The position numbers and the translations under genes were made by a program. A stretch of DNA of 64,000 nt, taken from assembly GCF_035593305.1 (NCBI RefSeq), contig NZ_CP141615.1, positions 3,069,722 to 3,133,721 of the forward strand. Direction: 5' to 3'. Source of the stretch: Limnochorda sp. L945t. Its GTDB lineage: Bacteria; Bacillota; Limnochordia; Limnochordales; Geochordaceae. Below are positions 11,062-19,049 of this stretch, piece by piece; position 1 is the first letter of the stretch, and each line of letters starts with the position of its first letter. The notes under the pieces are model-generated. The model searched no databases. It was not told the origin of the DNA and was given only the letters and a program-made list of their open reading frames with translations.

Positions 11062-11748
11062 CTATCCGTTCACCTCCGTGAGCTTCCCGTCTCGCATCCG
11101 CACCATCCGGCGCGCGTAGGGATTGGCCAGCGGGTCGTGGGTCACCACGACGACGGCCACGCCGGTGCTCCGGTTGAGCTGGCTCAACAGCTCGAGGACG
11201 GCCTGGCCGTTGTCGCTGTCCAAATTGGCGGTGGGCTCGTCCGCCAGCACGATCCCGGGCCGGTGCACGAGGGCCCGGGCAATGGCCACCCGTTGCTTCT
11301 GCCCGCCCGACAGCTGATCCGGGCGCCGGTGTCCCAGGCCGGCCATGCCGACCGACTCCAGCACCTCCATCACCCTGCGCCGGCGCTCGCGTCGCGGCCA
11401 GCGGTTGAGGAGGAGTGGGTACTCGACGTTCTCGAAGGCCGACAGCACGGGCAGGAGGTTGAATGTCTGGAAGACGAATCCGATGTCCTTGCGCCTGAGC
11501 TCCGCCAGGCGGCGCGCCCCGAGCGTGCCGACGTCGGTGCCCTGCACCTCCACCCTTCCGGCGGTGGGGCGGTCGAGGCAGCCCATGATGTGCAAGAGCG
11601 TGCTCTTGCCGCTTCCGGAAGGGCCATGGATGACCACGAAGTCGCCTTCTCGCACCTCGAAGTCGATGCCGCGCAGCGCCATGACGGGCTCGGCACCATT
11701 GCGGTAGGTCTTGGTCACACCCTGGAGACGGACGACCGGGCCGCTCAT
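11062..11748 (-). CDS. ABC transporter ATPase, LolD/MacB type
   Basis: A 228-residue ATPase with Walker A at 42-50 (GPSGSGKST), Q-loop VFQTFNLLPVLSAFENV, signature LSGGQKQRVAIARAL and Walker B VLADEPTANLDS. The sequence is typical of the LolD/MacB/FtsE group that works with FtsX-like permeases. The ATG at 11748 overlaps the stop of the upstream TPR gene by 4 bases, so translation is coupled. An upstream open extension in the same frame belongs to the TPR gene's antisense frames and is not used. Confidence 0.93.
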   Translation of the reverse strand: MSGPVVRLQGVTKTYRNGAEPVMALRGIDFEVREGDFVVIHGPSGSGKSTLLHIMGCLDRPTAGRVEVQGTDVGTLGARRLAELRRKDIGFVFQTFNLLPVLSAFENVEYPLLLNRWPRRERRRRVMEVLESVGMAGLGHRRPDQLSGGQKQRVAIARALVHRPGIVLADEPTANLDSDNGQAVLELLSQLNRSTGVAVVVVTHDPLANPYARRMVRMRDGKLTEVNG

Positions 11749-12602
11749 CCCGCATTCCCCTTTTCGGCCGCCTGCCGGAATTGCCGGGCCATGCCCCCAT
11801 CGGGGTAGATGGCGAGCGCCCTCGCGTAGGCCTCCCGGGCGGCCTGGGACCGGCCCATCTTCTGCAAGAGATTGCCCTGCCACACGTAGGCGAGGTAGCG
11901 GTCGAGGTCGGTGCGCGCGACCTTCAGAGCCTGTTCGACGAGCTGCAGTCCCCGCGCCGGGCCGCCGCCCAGTCCTGCCGGCGCACCCCACTCGAACTGC
12001 GCCATCGCCAGGAACGCGGCGGGGTTGCCGGCATCGAGGCGGATGGCCATCTCGAGCTCTCGCTGGGTGCGGGAGACCAGGGACAGGGCCGCGCTTCCCC
12101 GGTAGGCGAGCAGCCGCATGGAGACCTCGCCGAGGAGCCGGTGCGCCTCGGACTGTCGAGGCGCGATCTCGACCGCCCGGAGCGCCGCCCGTTCTGCCCT
12201 TTCCAGGAGCGCATAAGCTTCGGCGTTGGGCCCCTGGCCCTCGGTGACGTTGACCAGCTCCAACAGGGCGATGGCTTCGTCACTGAGCGCCTCGCCTTCG
12301 CCCTCGGCGTCGCCGCGGGAGCTGGCCGAGAGCGCTGCTTCGTGCAGCCGATCGGCGAGCGCCCGCAGGTCGTCGAGCGCCGGAGCAGCCTGCGGGCCTC
12401 CCCGGTGGAACTGTTCGCGGGCACGCTGAAGCTGCTGCCGCAGGGCGTCGATCGTCTCCCGTCCTGCCACGGGCGAACCGGCCGCCGAGGCATCGCCCGG
12501 AGCCCCCGCCAGGACGCCACCAGGGAACGTCAGGCTCCATCCCAGCGCAGCCAGCGCGACCGACGCAGCCAACGTCACGAACCACCGCCGAACCATTCCC
12601 AT
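11745..12602 (-). CDS. Exported TPR-repeat protein, first gene of the Lol-like cluster
   Basis: A 285-residue protein. The start at 12602 is well supported: GGAGGTGAT, a near-perfect match to the anti-Shine-Dalgarno sequence, lies 4 bases upstream. Residues 3-35 form a signal peptide or anchor (RRWFVTLAASVALAALGW). The rest is helical with several TPR units (for example LLGEVSMRLLAYRG, AFLAMAQFEWG, AYVWQGNLLQKMGRSQAAREAYARALAIYPDGG). TPR proteins act as scaffolds; here a role in the envelope with the adjoining transporter is inferred from the 4-base overlap. It is transcribed divergently from the GntR operon. Confidence 0.85.
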   Translation of the reverse strand: MGMVRRWFVTLAASVALAALGWSLTFPGGVLAGAPGDASAAGSPVAGRETIDALRQQLQRAREQFHRGGPQAAPALDDLRALADRLHEAALSASSRGDAEGEGEALSDEAIALLELVNVTEGQGPNAEAYALLERAERAALRAVEIAPRQSEAHRLLGEVSMRLLAYRGSAALSLVSRTQRELEMAIRLDAGNPAAFLAMAQFEWGAPAGLGGGPARGLQLVEQALKVARTDLDRYLAYVWQGNLLQKMGRSQAAREAYARALAIYPDGGMARQFRQAAEKGNAG

Positions 12603-12683
12603 GGGGATCACCTCCGGATCAGAGCCTACGGGCGAGCGGGCGGCGTGCCCATGGACCGGCGTCACGAAAGGCGGCACGAGGAG

Positions 12684-12717
12684 GTCACGTGACGGCGGTC
12701 ACGGTGCGGTCACGGTG
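12684..12717. promoter_or_regulatory. Palindrome and tandem repeat in the divergent promoter region
   Basis: GTCACGTGAC (12684-12693) is a perfect 10-base palindrome. Two abutting copies of CGGTCACGGTG follow at 12696-12706 and 12707-12717, each sharing the GTCAC core. They lie between the TPR gene (minus) and the GntR promoter (plus) in a 302-base divergent gap. A second regulator of one or both operons may bind here; no factor is identified. Confidence 0.45.
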
Positions 12718-12730
12718 TCGATCGCCCCTC

Positions 12731-12772
12731 TTGCGCTCTGGTGCTGTAGTGCACTATCATACTAGTGCACTA
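12731..12772 (+). promoter_or_regulatory. Promoter and double palindromic operator of the GntR-ABC operon
   Basis: The self-complementary decamer TAGTGCACTA occurs twice, at 12747-12756 and 12763-12772, with centres 16 bases apart. A -10 hexamer TATCAT (12755-12760, five of six to consensus) lies between and within them, with a weak -35 TTGCGC at 12731-12736 and an 18-base spacer. YtrA-type GntR repressors are known to bind such sites upstream of their own operon, so bound protein here would block RNA polymerase. Autorepression by the GntR product is the natural reading. Confidence 0.75.
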
Positions 12773-12904
12773 TGGCTCTGGGGCATCTCGGGAAAGGGAA
12801 CATGGCTGCGTGGCTCGCCCTGGTGCCGGGGCCACGGGCAAGGGTCCGGATCCGGGGGACGGAGGTGGAGATCGACGATCGCTACACTCGACTGGCGCAT
12901 CGAC

Positions 12905-13282
12905 GTGGAGTCGCCGCGGCCCATCTACCTGCAAATCATCGACGAGGTCAAGCGGGCAATGGCGCGCCGGGATCTGCTCCCGGGGGACCGGATCCCGTCG
13001 CAGCGGGAGTTGGCCCAGATGCTGAGGGTCAACCCCAACACGGTCCAGCGGGCGTTTCGTGAGATGGAGGTGCTGGGTTTGGTGGAGACGGTGCGCGGGG
13101 AGGGGACCTTCGTCCGCGACGACCCCGCGCTGTTGAGCCAGGTGCGATCGGAGATGGCCCGACAGGCGGTGGCGCACTTCGTCAAGCAGATCCGCGGGTT
13201 GGGCTTCGCCGAGGAGGAGGCCGTGTCGATGGTGCGTGCCGCTTTCCGGCAATCCGAGCCCGAGGGCGATCGCAGGGCGTGA
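12905..13282 (+). CDS. GntR-family repressor, YtrA subfamily
   Basis: A 125-residue regulator. A winged helix at the N-terminus (SPRPIYLQIIDEVKRAMARR, then GDRIPSQRELAQMLRVNPNTVQRAFREME) is followed by a short helical tail, the size and shape of the YtrA group rather than the effector-binding FadR or HutC groups. The GTG at 12905 is the only in-frame ATG/GTG/TTG near the domain start; no good ribosome site precedes it, so the start is uncertain. It heads an operon with an ABC ATPase, permease and DUF4097-like protein. In Bacillota such operons respond to cell-envelope stress or peptide antibiotics. Confidence 0.88.
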   Translation: MESPRPIYLQIIDEVKRAMARRDLLPGDRIPSQRELAQMLRVNPNTVQRAFREMEVLGLVETVRGEGTFVRDDPALLSQVRSEMARQAVAHFVKQIRGLGFAEEEAVSMVRAAFRQSEPEGDRRA

Positions 13283-13325
13283 AGCATCGGGGAGACGTAG
13301 CCGACCGGGAAGGGAGCCTCGCGAC

Positions 13326-14039
13326 TTGAACGATACGCAATGGCTGGTCGAGTCCACCGCGCTCGTGAAGCGCTACGGGCGCGTCGAGGCGCTGCGGGGC
13401 GTCGACCTTCGGCTGGGTGCGGGCCAGATCGTGGGCCTCGTGGGTCCCAACGGGAGCGGGAAGTCGACGTTCCTCAAGGTGGTGGCAGGGCTGCTGCATC
13501 CCGACGGCGGGAGCGTGAAGGTCCGCGGGCGCTCGCCGGGCCTCGAGACGAAGCGCTGGGTGGCCTTTCAGCCGGAGATCGACCACCTCTACCGGTGGAT
13601 GACCGTGCAGCAAGCCATGGAACTGCAGGCGTCCGTCGTGGGCGATTGGGATGCCCGCAGGGCAGCAGAGCTGCTCGAATTCCTCAACCTGCACCAGCAG
13701 CGCCGCACCCCGGTCCGTAACCTCTCCCGGGGTATGCGGGCCCGGCTCAAGCTGGCCATGACGCTCTCGCGTAACGCACCCATCGTGCTCCTGGACGAGC
13801 CGCTGTCCGGCATCGATCCGCCCTCGCGCGGGCGCATCATCCGGGCGCTCATCGGGCAGTTCCGCACCGACGAGCAGGTGGTGGTGCTCGCCACTCACGA
13901 GGTGGCCGAAACCGAAAGCACGTTTGATCGCGTGGTCTTCCTGGAGAGAGGCACCGTCAAAATCGACGAAGACGCGCAGGAGCTGCGCGAGCGCTACGGC
14001 AAGTCGATCCAGGCGATCATGGAAGAGGTGTACGCATGA
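13326..14039 (+). CDS. ABC transporter ATPase of the YtrB type
   Basis: A 237-residue ATPase with Walker A GPNGSGKST, signature LSRGMRARLKLAM (Arg replaces the usual second Gly) and Walker B IVLLDEPLSGID. The TTG at 13326 follows GGGAG with a 9-base gap; the longer upstream frame overlaps the GntR gene and lacks homology. It couples to the permease through a 4-base ATGA overlap. The operon layout matches the GntR-regulated ABC systems linked to envelope stress in Bacillota. Confidence 0.9.
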   Translation: MNDTQWLVESTALVKRYGRVEALRGVDLRLGAGQIVGLVGPNGSGKSTFLKVVAGLLHPDGGSVKVRGRSPGLETKRWVAFQPEIDHLYRWMTVQQAMELQASVVGDWDARRAAELLEFLNLHQQRRTPVRNLSRGMRARLKLAMTLSRNAPIVLLDEPLSGIDPPSRGRIIRALIGQFRTDEQVVVLATHEVAETESTFDRVVFLERGTVKIDEDAQELRERYGKSIQAIMEEVYA

Positions 14040-14851
14040 GCGCGCGCTCGGCGCAAGGCAACGCCGTCGCCCTCGGGCGGGCGTTCCGTCGACTGTATCG
14101 CAAGGATCTCGAGTCGCTGAAGTTCACCCTGGCGCTGTTCTCGGTGCTGATAGCGGCCTGGGACGGTTACTTGCTGACCAGAGTGAGGGCGTGGGAGCCG
14201 GGTTTGCCGCTCGGGCTCTCCTTCATCCCGCTGGCCTTCATCCCGTTTTGGATCATCTGGGACGCTATCCAGTCGTACCGGTCGGAATGGCACTCCGGGA
14301 CCATCTACTTCGTGCTCTCCGCTCCCGTGCCCGGCTGGATCCACGCCCTATCCAAGCTGGCCGCGGTTGCCACGAGCTTTACCGCGCAGTCGGCGCTGGC
14401 GCTGGGCGGGACGTGGAGCATCGCCGCGGCGACCCTGCCGCGATTCGCCGATGTGGACGCGTGGTTGAGCCAGCTCCCTTCCGGCTACACCACCCAGGTG
14501 CTGCTGGGGATCGTGGCGGTCTACTGGATCCTCGGGGTAGGGACGATCCTGCACTTCCAGGCTGCTTATGTGGCGAGCCAGTTGGCCAACCGGCTGCAGT
14601 TGCTGGTGCTGCTCGCGGCGCTGGCCGTCGAGCAGTGGGTGGTGTGGCGGATGGGAGGCCTCGGCCACTACCTGTTCGCCTGGGTGCCGGACTTCCGTTT
14701 CACGGCGTTCAACGTGACGCCCCAGGGGGTCCAGATGCTCAAGGACTTCCTGGTGGTCGATAGCGGGCCGGTACTGGGGTGCGCTGTGGCCGAGATCCTG
14801 TTTTTCGTTGCGACGGCGTGGCTGTTGCAGCGGGCGGTGGAGGTGTCCTGA
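14036..14851 (+). CDS. ABC-2-like membrane permease subunit
   Basis: A 271-residue membrane protein with about six hydrophobic helices (such as FTLALFSVLIAAWDGYLL, IPLAFIPFWIIWDAI and VLLGIVAVYWILGVGTIL). The sequence is not close to a named family, but position, size and helix pattern fit the permease partner of the preceding ATPase. The start overlaps the ATPase stop by 4 bases. Substrate and direction of transport are unknown. Confidence 0.8.
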   Translation: MSARSAQGNAVALGRAFRRLYRKDLESLKFTLALFSVLIAAWDGYLLTRVRAWEPGLPLGLSFIPLAFIPFWIIWDAIQSYRSEWHSGTIYFVLSAPVPGWIHALSKLAAVATSFTAQSALALGGTWSIAAATLPRFADVDAWLSQLPSGYTTQVLLGIVAVYWILGVGTILHFQAAYVASQLANRLQLLVLLAALAVEQWVVWRMGGLGHYLFAWVPDFRFTAFNVTPQGVQMLKDFLVVDSGPVLGCAVAEILFFVATAWLLQRAVEVS

Positions 14852-14853
14852 CC

Positions 14854-16089
14854 TTGAACGTGAAGCGTGCGGCGCTATGGGCGCTGTTGGCGTTGTTCGT
14901 CGTGGCGATGGTGGACTGGCGGGCCCAGGTGCTGTGGGCCACGCACGACGTCCACTCGATCGGCTGGGGTTACCAGGAGCTTTTCCGGGTTCGAGGACAC
15001 TCGCTCCGGGACCTGATGGAAGGCCAAGGCATCTCCGCCGACGAGTGGGCCATGCTGGCGAGCGAGGGCGCGATCGACGAGCGCAGCACTCCGAAGGCAT
15101 CGGCGTCGACGAAACTGGAGGCTTCGCTGGCCCCGCGTAAGGCGCTGGAGGTCGAAAACCCGTTCGGGAGCATCCGCCTCGACGGCGTGGCTCGGGATCA
15201 GATCCCGGCGGGCGGGCCCGACGTCGAACTGGAGTCCCGCCTGACGGTGTACGCCACCAGCGAGCAAGCGGCCCGGCAGTACCTGCAGCAACTCCGTGTG
15301 CGGCTCGTCTCCACGGAGGAGGGCGGCGCCCGGCTGGAGGTCGACCGGCCTGCCCTCACTCCCTCCGAGGTGAAGCGGGTCAAGCTCGAGCTTGCCGGGC
15401 GCATGCCTTCCGACGGCCTCGTGCAGCTGCGAAACAGCTCCGGGACGGTCAGCGTCTCCGGTGTGGCTGGGCCGTCGTTCGTGTACAACTCCATGGGCCG
15501 CACGGAGCTGCACGATTTGCGGGGCCACTGGCGGGTAGACGTGCCGTTCAGCGACCTGACCGTCCGGCGGGTGGCAGGATCCATGGAGGTATCAGGTAGC
15601 TACGCCTCCAGCACGATCGACGACGTCCGGGGCGACTTGACCGTGCGGGCTGACTTCCGGGACCAGCGAATGAGCGGCGTCGGCGGCCGGCTCTCGGCTC
15701 GCGTCCGCTACGGACGCCTCGAGGCGGACGGAGTGGGAAGAGGCGCGGAGGTAGACGGCCACTTCGCCGACGTCACCCTGCGCGACGTGCGCGGGGACGT
15801 CGCGGCCTCGACCGGCTACGGCAACCTGCTCGTGGAAAGGCCGCTCGGCAGCGTCGACCTCACCTCCCGCTACACGGGCGTACGCGTCGAGCTGCCAGAG
15901 CCGCTGGACCACCGGTTCGACGTGGAGGTGCGGATGGGCGATCTCGTCAACCGGACGGGGCTGCCAGAGGCGCCGCGGGTTACGCAGGGAGCGGAGCACT
16001 TCGTGGCTGCGGCGGGCGGCGGGCGCCACGTCGTGCGGATCCGGGCGGAGTACGCAAACGTGGAGATCCTGGCCCGGGGCGGGCAGTAA
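14854..16089 (+). CDS. DUF4097-like putative adhesin, membrane anchored
   Basis: A 411-residue protein. The TTG at 14854 has GGAGG 10 bases upstream and lies 2 bases after the permease stop. A single N-terminal helix (ALWALLALFVVAMV) anchors it, followed by a helical region and then, from about residue 170, a right-handed beta-helix-like run of short repeats (VQLRNSSGTVSVSGVAG, GSMEVSGSYASSTIDDVRGDL, VDLTSRYTGVRVELPE). This is the DUF4097/DUF4098 pattern, found in LiaX-like envelope-stress proteins. Being fourth in a GntR-ABC operon supports a cell-surface stress role (inference). Confidence 0.78.
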   Translation: MNVKRAALWALLALFVVAMVDWRAQVLWATHDVHSIGWGYQELFRVRGHSLRDLMEGQGISADEWAMLASEGAIDERSTPKASASTKLEASLAPRKALEVENPFGSIRLDGVARDQIPAGGPDVELESRLTVYATSEQAARQYLQQLRVRLVSTEEGGARLEVDRPALTPSEVKRVKLELAGRMPSDGLVQLRNSSGTVSVSGVAGPSFVYNSMGRTELHDLRGHWRVDVPFSDLTVRRVAGSMEVSGSYASSTIDDVRGDLTVRADFRDQRMSGVGGRLSARVRYGRLEADGVGRGAEVDGHFADVTLRDVRGDVAASTGYGNLLVERPLGSVDLTSRYTGVRVELPEPLDHRFDVEVRMGDLVNRTGLPEAPRVTQGAEHFVAAAGGGRHVVRIRAEYANVEILARGGQ

Positions 16090-16257
16090 GATCCGTCACC
16101 CGACGATAACCGGCGTGTTACGTGGTGGTAAAGGGACGGTCACGATGGTGGCGGAGACTGGCGTTGCCAGGCAAACAGTCCGGTCCGGCACCCGGAGGCC
16201 GGTGAACCCGGGCGGGCTCTCGGGTGACCCACCGACCGGTAGATCAAGGAGCATCTC

Positions 16258-16884
16258 TTGGAAGTCCAGGCGGCAGTTCCACGTGAGCTGACCACGGATC
16301 CGGACGTCGAGATCGTGCGCCGCATGGCGGCGGGTGAACAGGAGGCGCTCCTTCAGCTCCACCGACGCTACCGGCGGCGGGTGCTCGGCTACATCGTCAA
16401 GCTGGTGCGAGACCCGGCGCTGGCGGAGGAGGTCCTCCAGGACGTATGGCTGGCTGCCTGGCAGGGCGCGGGAAGGTTTCGTGGAGCGTCGCGGGTGAGC
16501 ACGTGGCTGCTGGGCATTGCCCACCACCGTTCCCTCAATGCCTTCCGCCAGGCGGATCGCCGCAGGCTCGAGCCCGTTGCCCCCGAGAGGCTGCGGGCGA
16601 CGGAGCCATGGGAAGGCGACGAGGGGTCGGCCGTCGCATCCGGGCTCGAATCGGCGGAGATGCGGGAGCTCCTGGCGCAGGCCATGGAGCGCCTGTCCCC
16701 CGTCCACCAGGCGGCGCTCCGGCTCGTCTTCCTCCACGGGCTCTCGCTCAAGGAGGCGGCCGCCGTGATGGGTTGCCCGGTCGGAACGGTCAAGAGCCGC
16801 CTCAGCCATGCCCGCCAGCGACTCCGGGAGTGTCTGGAGGCGGAGAACGCACCGGCGCCCGCACCTGCCTGTGCAACGCGGTAA
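16258..16884 (+). CDS. ECF-type RNA polymerase sigma factor
   Basis: A 208-residue sigma-70 family protein with only regions 2 and 4. Region 2 includes LVRDPALAEEVLQDVWLAAW and the -10 recognition helix near FRGASRVSTWLLGIAHH. Region 4 includes LSPVHQAALRLVFLHGLSLKEAAAVMGCPVGTVKSRLSHARQRLRE. The TTG at 16258 is preceded by AAGGAG with a 6-base gap. A small zinc-finger protein, the likely anti-sigma factor, follows immediately. The 168 bases upstream hold no clear ECF-type promoter. Confidence 0.93.
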   Translation: MEVQAAVPRELTTDPDVEIVRRMAAGEQEALLQLHRRYRRRVLGYIVKLVRDPALAEEVLQDVWLAAWQGAGRFRGASRVSTWLLGIAHHRSLNAFRQADRRRLEPVAPERLRATEPWEGDEGSAVASGLESAEMRELLAQAMERLSPVHQAALRLVFLHGLSLKEAAAVMGCPVGTVKSRLSHARQRLRECLEAENAPAPAPACATR

Positions 16885-16907
16885 GCTCGCCCGGAGCCTC
16901 GCCGGAG

Positions 16908-17204
16908 GTGCCGGGCCATCATGTCGACCCATGGTTGCCCTGGTACGTCAACGGCACCCTCGGCCCACGGCTGCGCCTGCGCGTGGAGCGACACCTGGCG
17001 CGCTGCGAGTCCTGCCGCCGGGAGCTCCGCTGGTGGGAGGCCATCCGCGACGCCGTCGTCAGGCAGGCCTCTGCCGGGCCGAAGACGGGTATCCCGCCCG
17101 GCAGCCCGCTCACTGCTCGTAGCCCCGGATCCGCATCCGAGCGCTCCTGGCCGGTTGGCACACCTCGACATCCTTCTCCAGGCCCGCGAACGTCGCGGCG
17201 CTAA
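16908..17204 (+). CDS. Putative zf-HC2 anti-sigma factor, soluble and short
   Basis: A 98-residue protein in a different frame from the sigma gene, starting 23 bases after its stop. The zinc finger is HHVDPWLPWYVNGTL followed by HLARCESCRRELRWW, the His-x3-Cys-x2-Cys pattern of anti-sigma zf-HC2 domains. After about residue 60 the protein becomes Pro/Ser/Arg-rich with no membrane helix, whereas most such factors are anchored. The GTG start is uncertain: no ribosome site sits at a good distance and the frame extends upstream. It could be a cytoplasmic ZAS-domain regulator or the remnant of a longer one. Confidence 0.6.
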   Translation: MPGHHVDPWLPWYVNGTLGPRLRLRVERHLARCESCRRELRWWEAIRDAVVRQASAGPKTGIPPGSPLTARSPGSASERSWPVGTPRHPSPGPRTSRR

Positions 17205-17387
17205 GACGCCGGAGCAGCGGCGAAGAAGAAGGACGCGGCGGCGTCCCGCGGGAGTCCGGTGAGAAGGGGGCGCACTTCTCCGGCCGACGGTCTATATTCT
17301 AGGGGTCCCCTTTTCGATCCCGGTGCCCGTCCGCACGGCGCGGCGCCGACGGCCGGCCCTGCAGCCATCACGTGATCGCCGGGGGGT

Positions 17388-18023
17388 ATGATGGTGGAAC
17401 CACAATGGATCCGGTGGGCCAAGCGCATCCAGGCGATTGCGCAGACGGGCCTCTCCTTCGCCAGGGACCCCTATGACCTCGACCGCTACCGGGAACTTCG
17501 TGAGCTCGCGACCGACATGCTGGCCCACGGGGCCGGGCTCGATGGCTCGCCTGACCGGCTCCGCGTGCGAGAGCTATTCGCCGGCGAATCGGGCTACCCG
17601 ACCCCGAAGGTCGACGTGCGGGCGGCCGTCTTCCAGGAGAGCCGGGTGCTCATGGTGAAAGAACGCTCCGATGGGCGCTGGTCCATCCCCGGGGGCTGGG
17701 CGGACGTGGGGTCCTCGCCGGGGGAGATGGCCGTTCGCGAAGTGTACGAGGAGTCGGGATACCGGGTGCGCCCGGTGCGCATCCTGGCCGTGTGGGACAA
17801 CTCCCGCCACCATGATCGCCCGGTGGCGTACGCCGTCTACAAGATCTGCATCGGGTGCGAGCTGGTGGGTGGGGAGTCCCGCGCCGGGACGGAGACGGAA
17901 GCGGTAGGGTGGTTTTCGCTGGACGCGCTGCCGGAGCTCTCCGTGACCCGGATCACCGAGCAGCAGCTGCGGCGGCTGCACGAGCTCCACACGCATCCCC
18001 AACTCGGACCCGACTTCGATTGA
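17388..18023 (+). CDS. Nudix hydrolase with N-terminal Nudix_N domain (YjhB-like)
   Basis: A 211-residue enzyme. Residues 1-70 form the helical Nudix_N domain seen in Bacillus YjhB-type ADP-ribose pyrophosphatases. The Nudix box lies at about 102-125 (GGWADVGSSPGEMAVREVYEESGY). The metal-binding REVYEESG core is intact, while the first Glu of the consensus is Ser here. The enzyme would hydrolyse a nucleoside diphosphate linked to another group; ADP-ribose is the family favourite. It lies 12 bases upstream of lipA and may be co-transcribed. Confidence 0.88.
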   Translation: MMVEPQWIRWAKRIQAIAQTGLSFARDPYDLDRYRELRELATDMLAHGAGLDGSPDRLRVRELFAGESGYPTPKVDVRAAVFQESRVLMVKERSDGRWSIPGGWADVGSSPGEMAVREVYEESGYRVRPVRILAVWDNSRHHDRPVAYAVYKICIGCELVGGESRAGTETEAVGWFSLDALPELSVTRITEQQLRRLHELHTHPQLGPDFD

Positions 18024-18035
18024 GAAGGTGCCAGG

Positions 18036-19022
18036 ATGGTCACGGAGATCAAAGCCGTACGCGGGGGCCTGCGCAAGCGTCCTACGGACGGGCCCGGCAC
18101 CGCCACGGCGCGGCCCAAGCCGGAGTGGCTCAAAGTACCGTTGCCGGTGGGGCCCGTGTACGCCCGGGTCTCGGGACTGGTGCGCGAGCTGGGCCTGCAC
18201 ACGGTGTGCCAGGAGGCCCGGTGCCCCAACGTGGCGGAGTGCTGGGGCCATGGCACCGCCACGTTCATGATCCTGGGGTGGGTGTGCACGCGGGCGTGCA
18301 AGTTTTGCGCCGTGGCGACCGGCAACCCGAGGGGAGCCGTCGACGCCGGGGAGCCGCAGCGGGTGGCCACCGCCGTCCGGGAGCTCGATCTCGAGTACGT
18401 CGTGCTCACCTCGGTCGACCGGGACGACCTGCCCGATGGGGGTGCCGCGCACTTCGCGCGCACCGTCCGGGCCATCAAAGAGGCTGCGCCCTCGACGCGG
18501 GTGGAGGCGCTCACACCCGATTTCCGCGGCGACCGGGCGGCGGTCGCCCTGGTGGTCGACAGCGGGCTCGACGTGTTCGCCCACAACCTGGAGACGGTGC
18601 GCAGGCTCACGCCCCGGGTGCGGGATCCGCGGGCGACGTACGACCAGAGCCTGGAGGTCCTGGCCTTCGGCAAGCGGCATCGCCCGGAGGTGCTGACCAA
18701 GTCCAGCCTCATGCTCGGGCTCGGGGAGACGGACGGCGAGATCCGGGAGGCCATGCGGGACCTGCGAGCGGCGGGCGTCGACATCCTCACCCTCGGGCAG
18801 TACCTGCGCCCCAGCAAGAGCCACCTCTCCGTGGAGCGGTACGTCACGCCGGCGGAGTTCTTGCGCTACCGGGATTGGGGATACGAGGAGGGGTTCGTCG
18901 AGGTCTTCAGCGGGCCGCTCGTGCGCAGCTCGTACCGGGCAGACCGGGTGTTCGAGGAGGCCAAGGCGGGCCAGCCGGCCGGCGCCGGGGCCGGGGGCGT
19001 GGCGGCTTCGCGCCCGGACTGA
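18036..19022 (+). CDS. lipA: Lipoyl synthase
   Basis: A 328-residue radical-SAM enzyme that inserts sulfur at C6 and C8 of protein-bound octanoate to make the lipoyl cofactor of 2-oxo acid dehydrogenases and the glycine cleavage system. The auxiliary cluster ligands are Cys58, Cys63 and Cys69 ([13 protein letters not shown]), with the C-terminal RSSYRAD serine. The SAM-binding cluster is Cys84, Cys88 and Cys91 (CTRACKFC). Length matches the family. No octanoyltransferase gene (lipB or lipM) is in the window. Confidence 0.97.
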   Translation: MVTEIKAVRGGLRKRPTDGPGTATARPKPEWLKVPLPVGPVYARVSGLVRELGLHTVCQEARCPNVAECWGHGTATFMILGWVCTRACKFCAVATGNPRGAVDAGEPQRVATAVRELDLEYVVLTSVDRDDLPDGGAAHFARTVRAIKEAAPSTRVEALTPDFRGDRAAVALVVDSGLDVFAHNLETVRRLTPRVRDPRATYDQSLEVLAFGKRHRPEVLTKSSLMLGLGETDGEIREAMRDLRAAGVDILTLGQYLRPSKSHLSVERYVTPAEFLRYRDWGYEEGFVEVFSGPLVRSSYRADRVFEEAKAGQPAGAGAGGVAASRPD

Positions 19023-19049
19023 CCACCTGCGCCAAGCGGAGGAAGACCC

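Noticed and set aside
16090-16257. Self-regulated ECF promoter upstream of the sigma gene
   Set aside because: No convincing AAC/CGT-type -35 and -10 pair could be found at the right spacing.
17261-17280. GAGAAG..CTTCTC hairpin after the anti-sigma gene
   Set aside because: Six base pairs with an 8-base loop and no U-tract; too weak to call a terminator.
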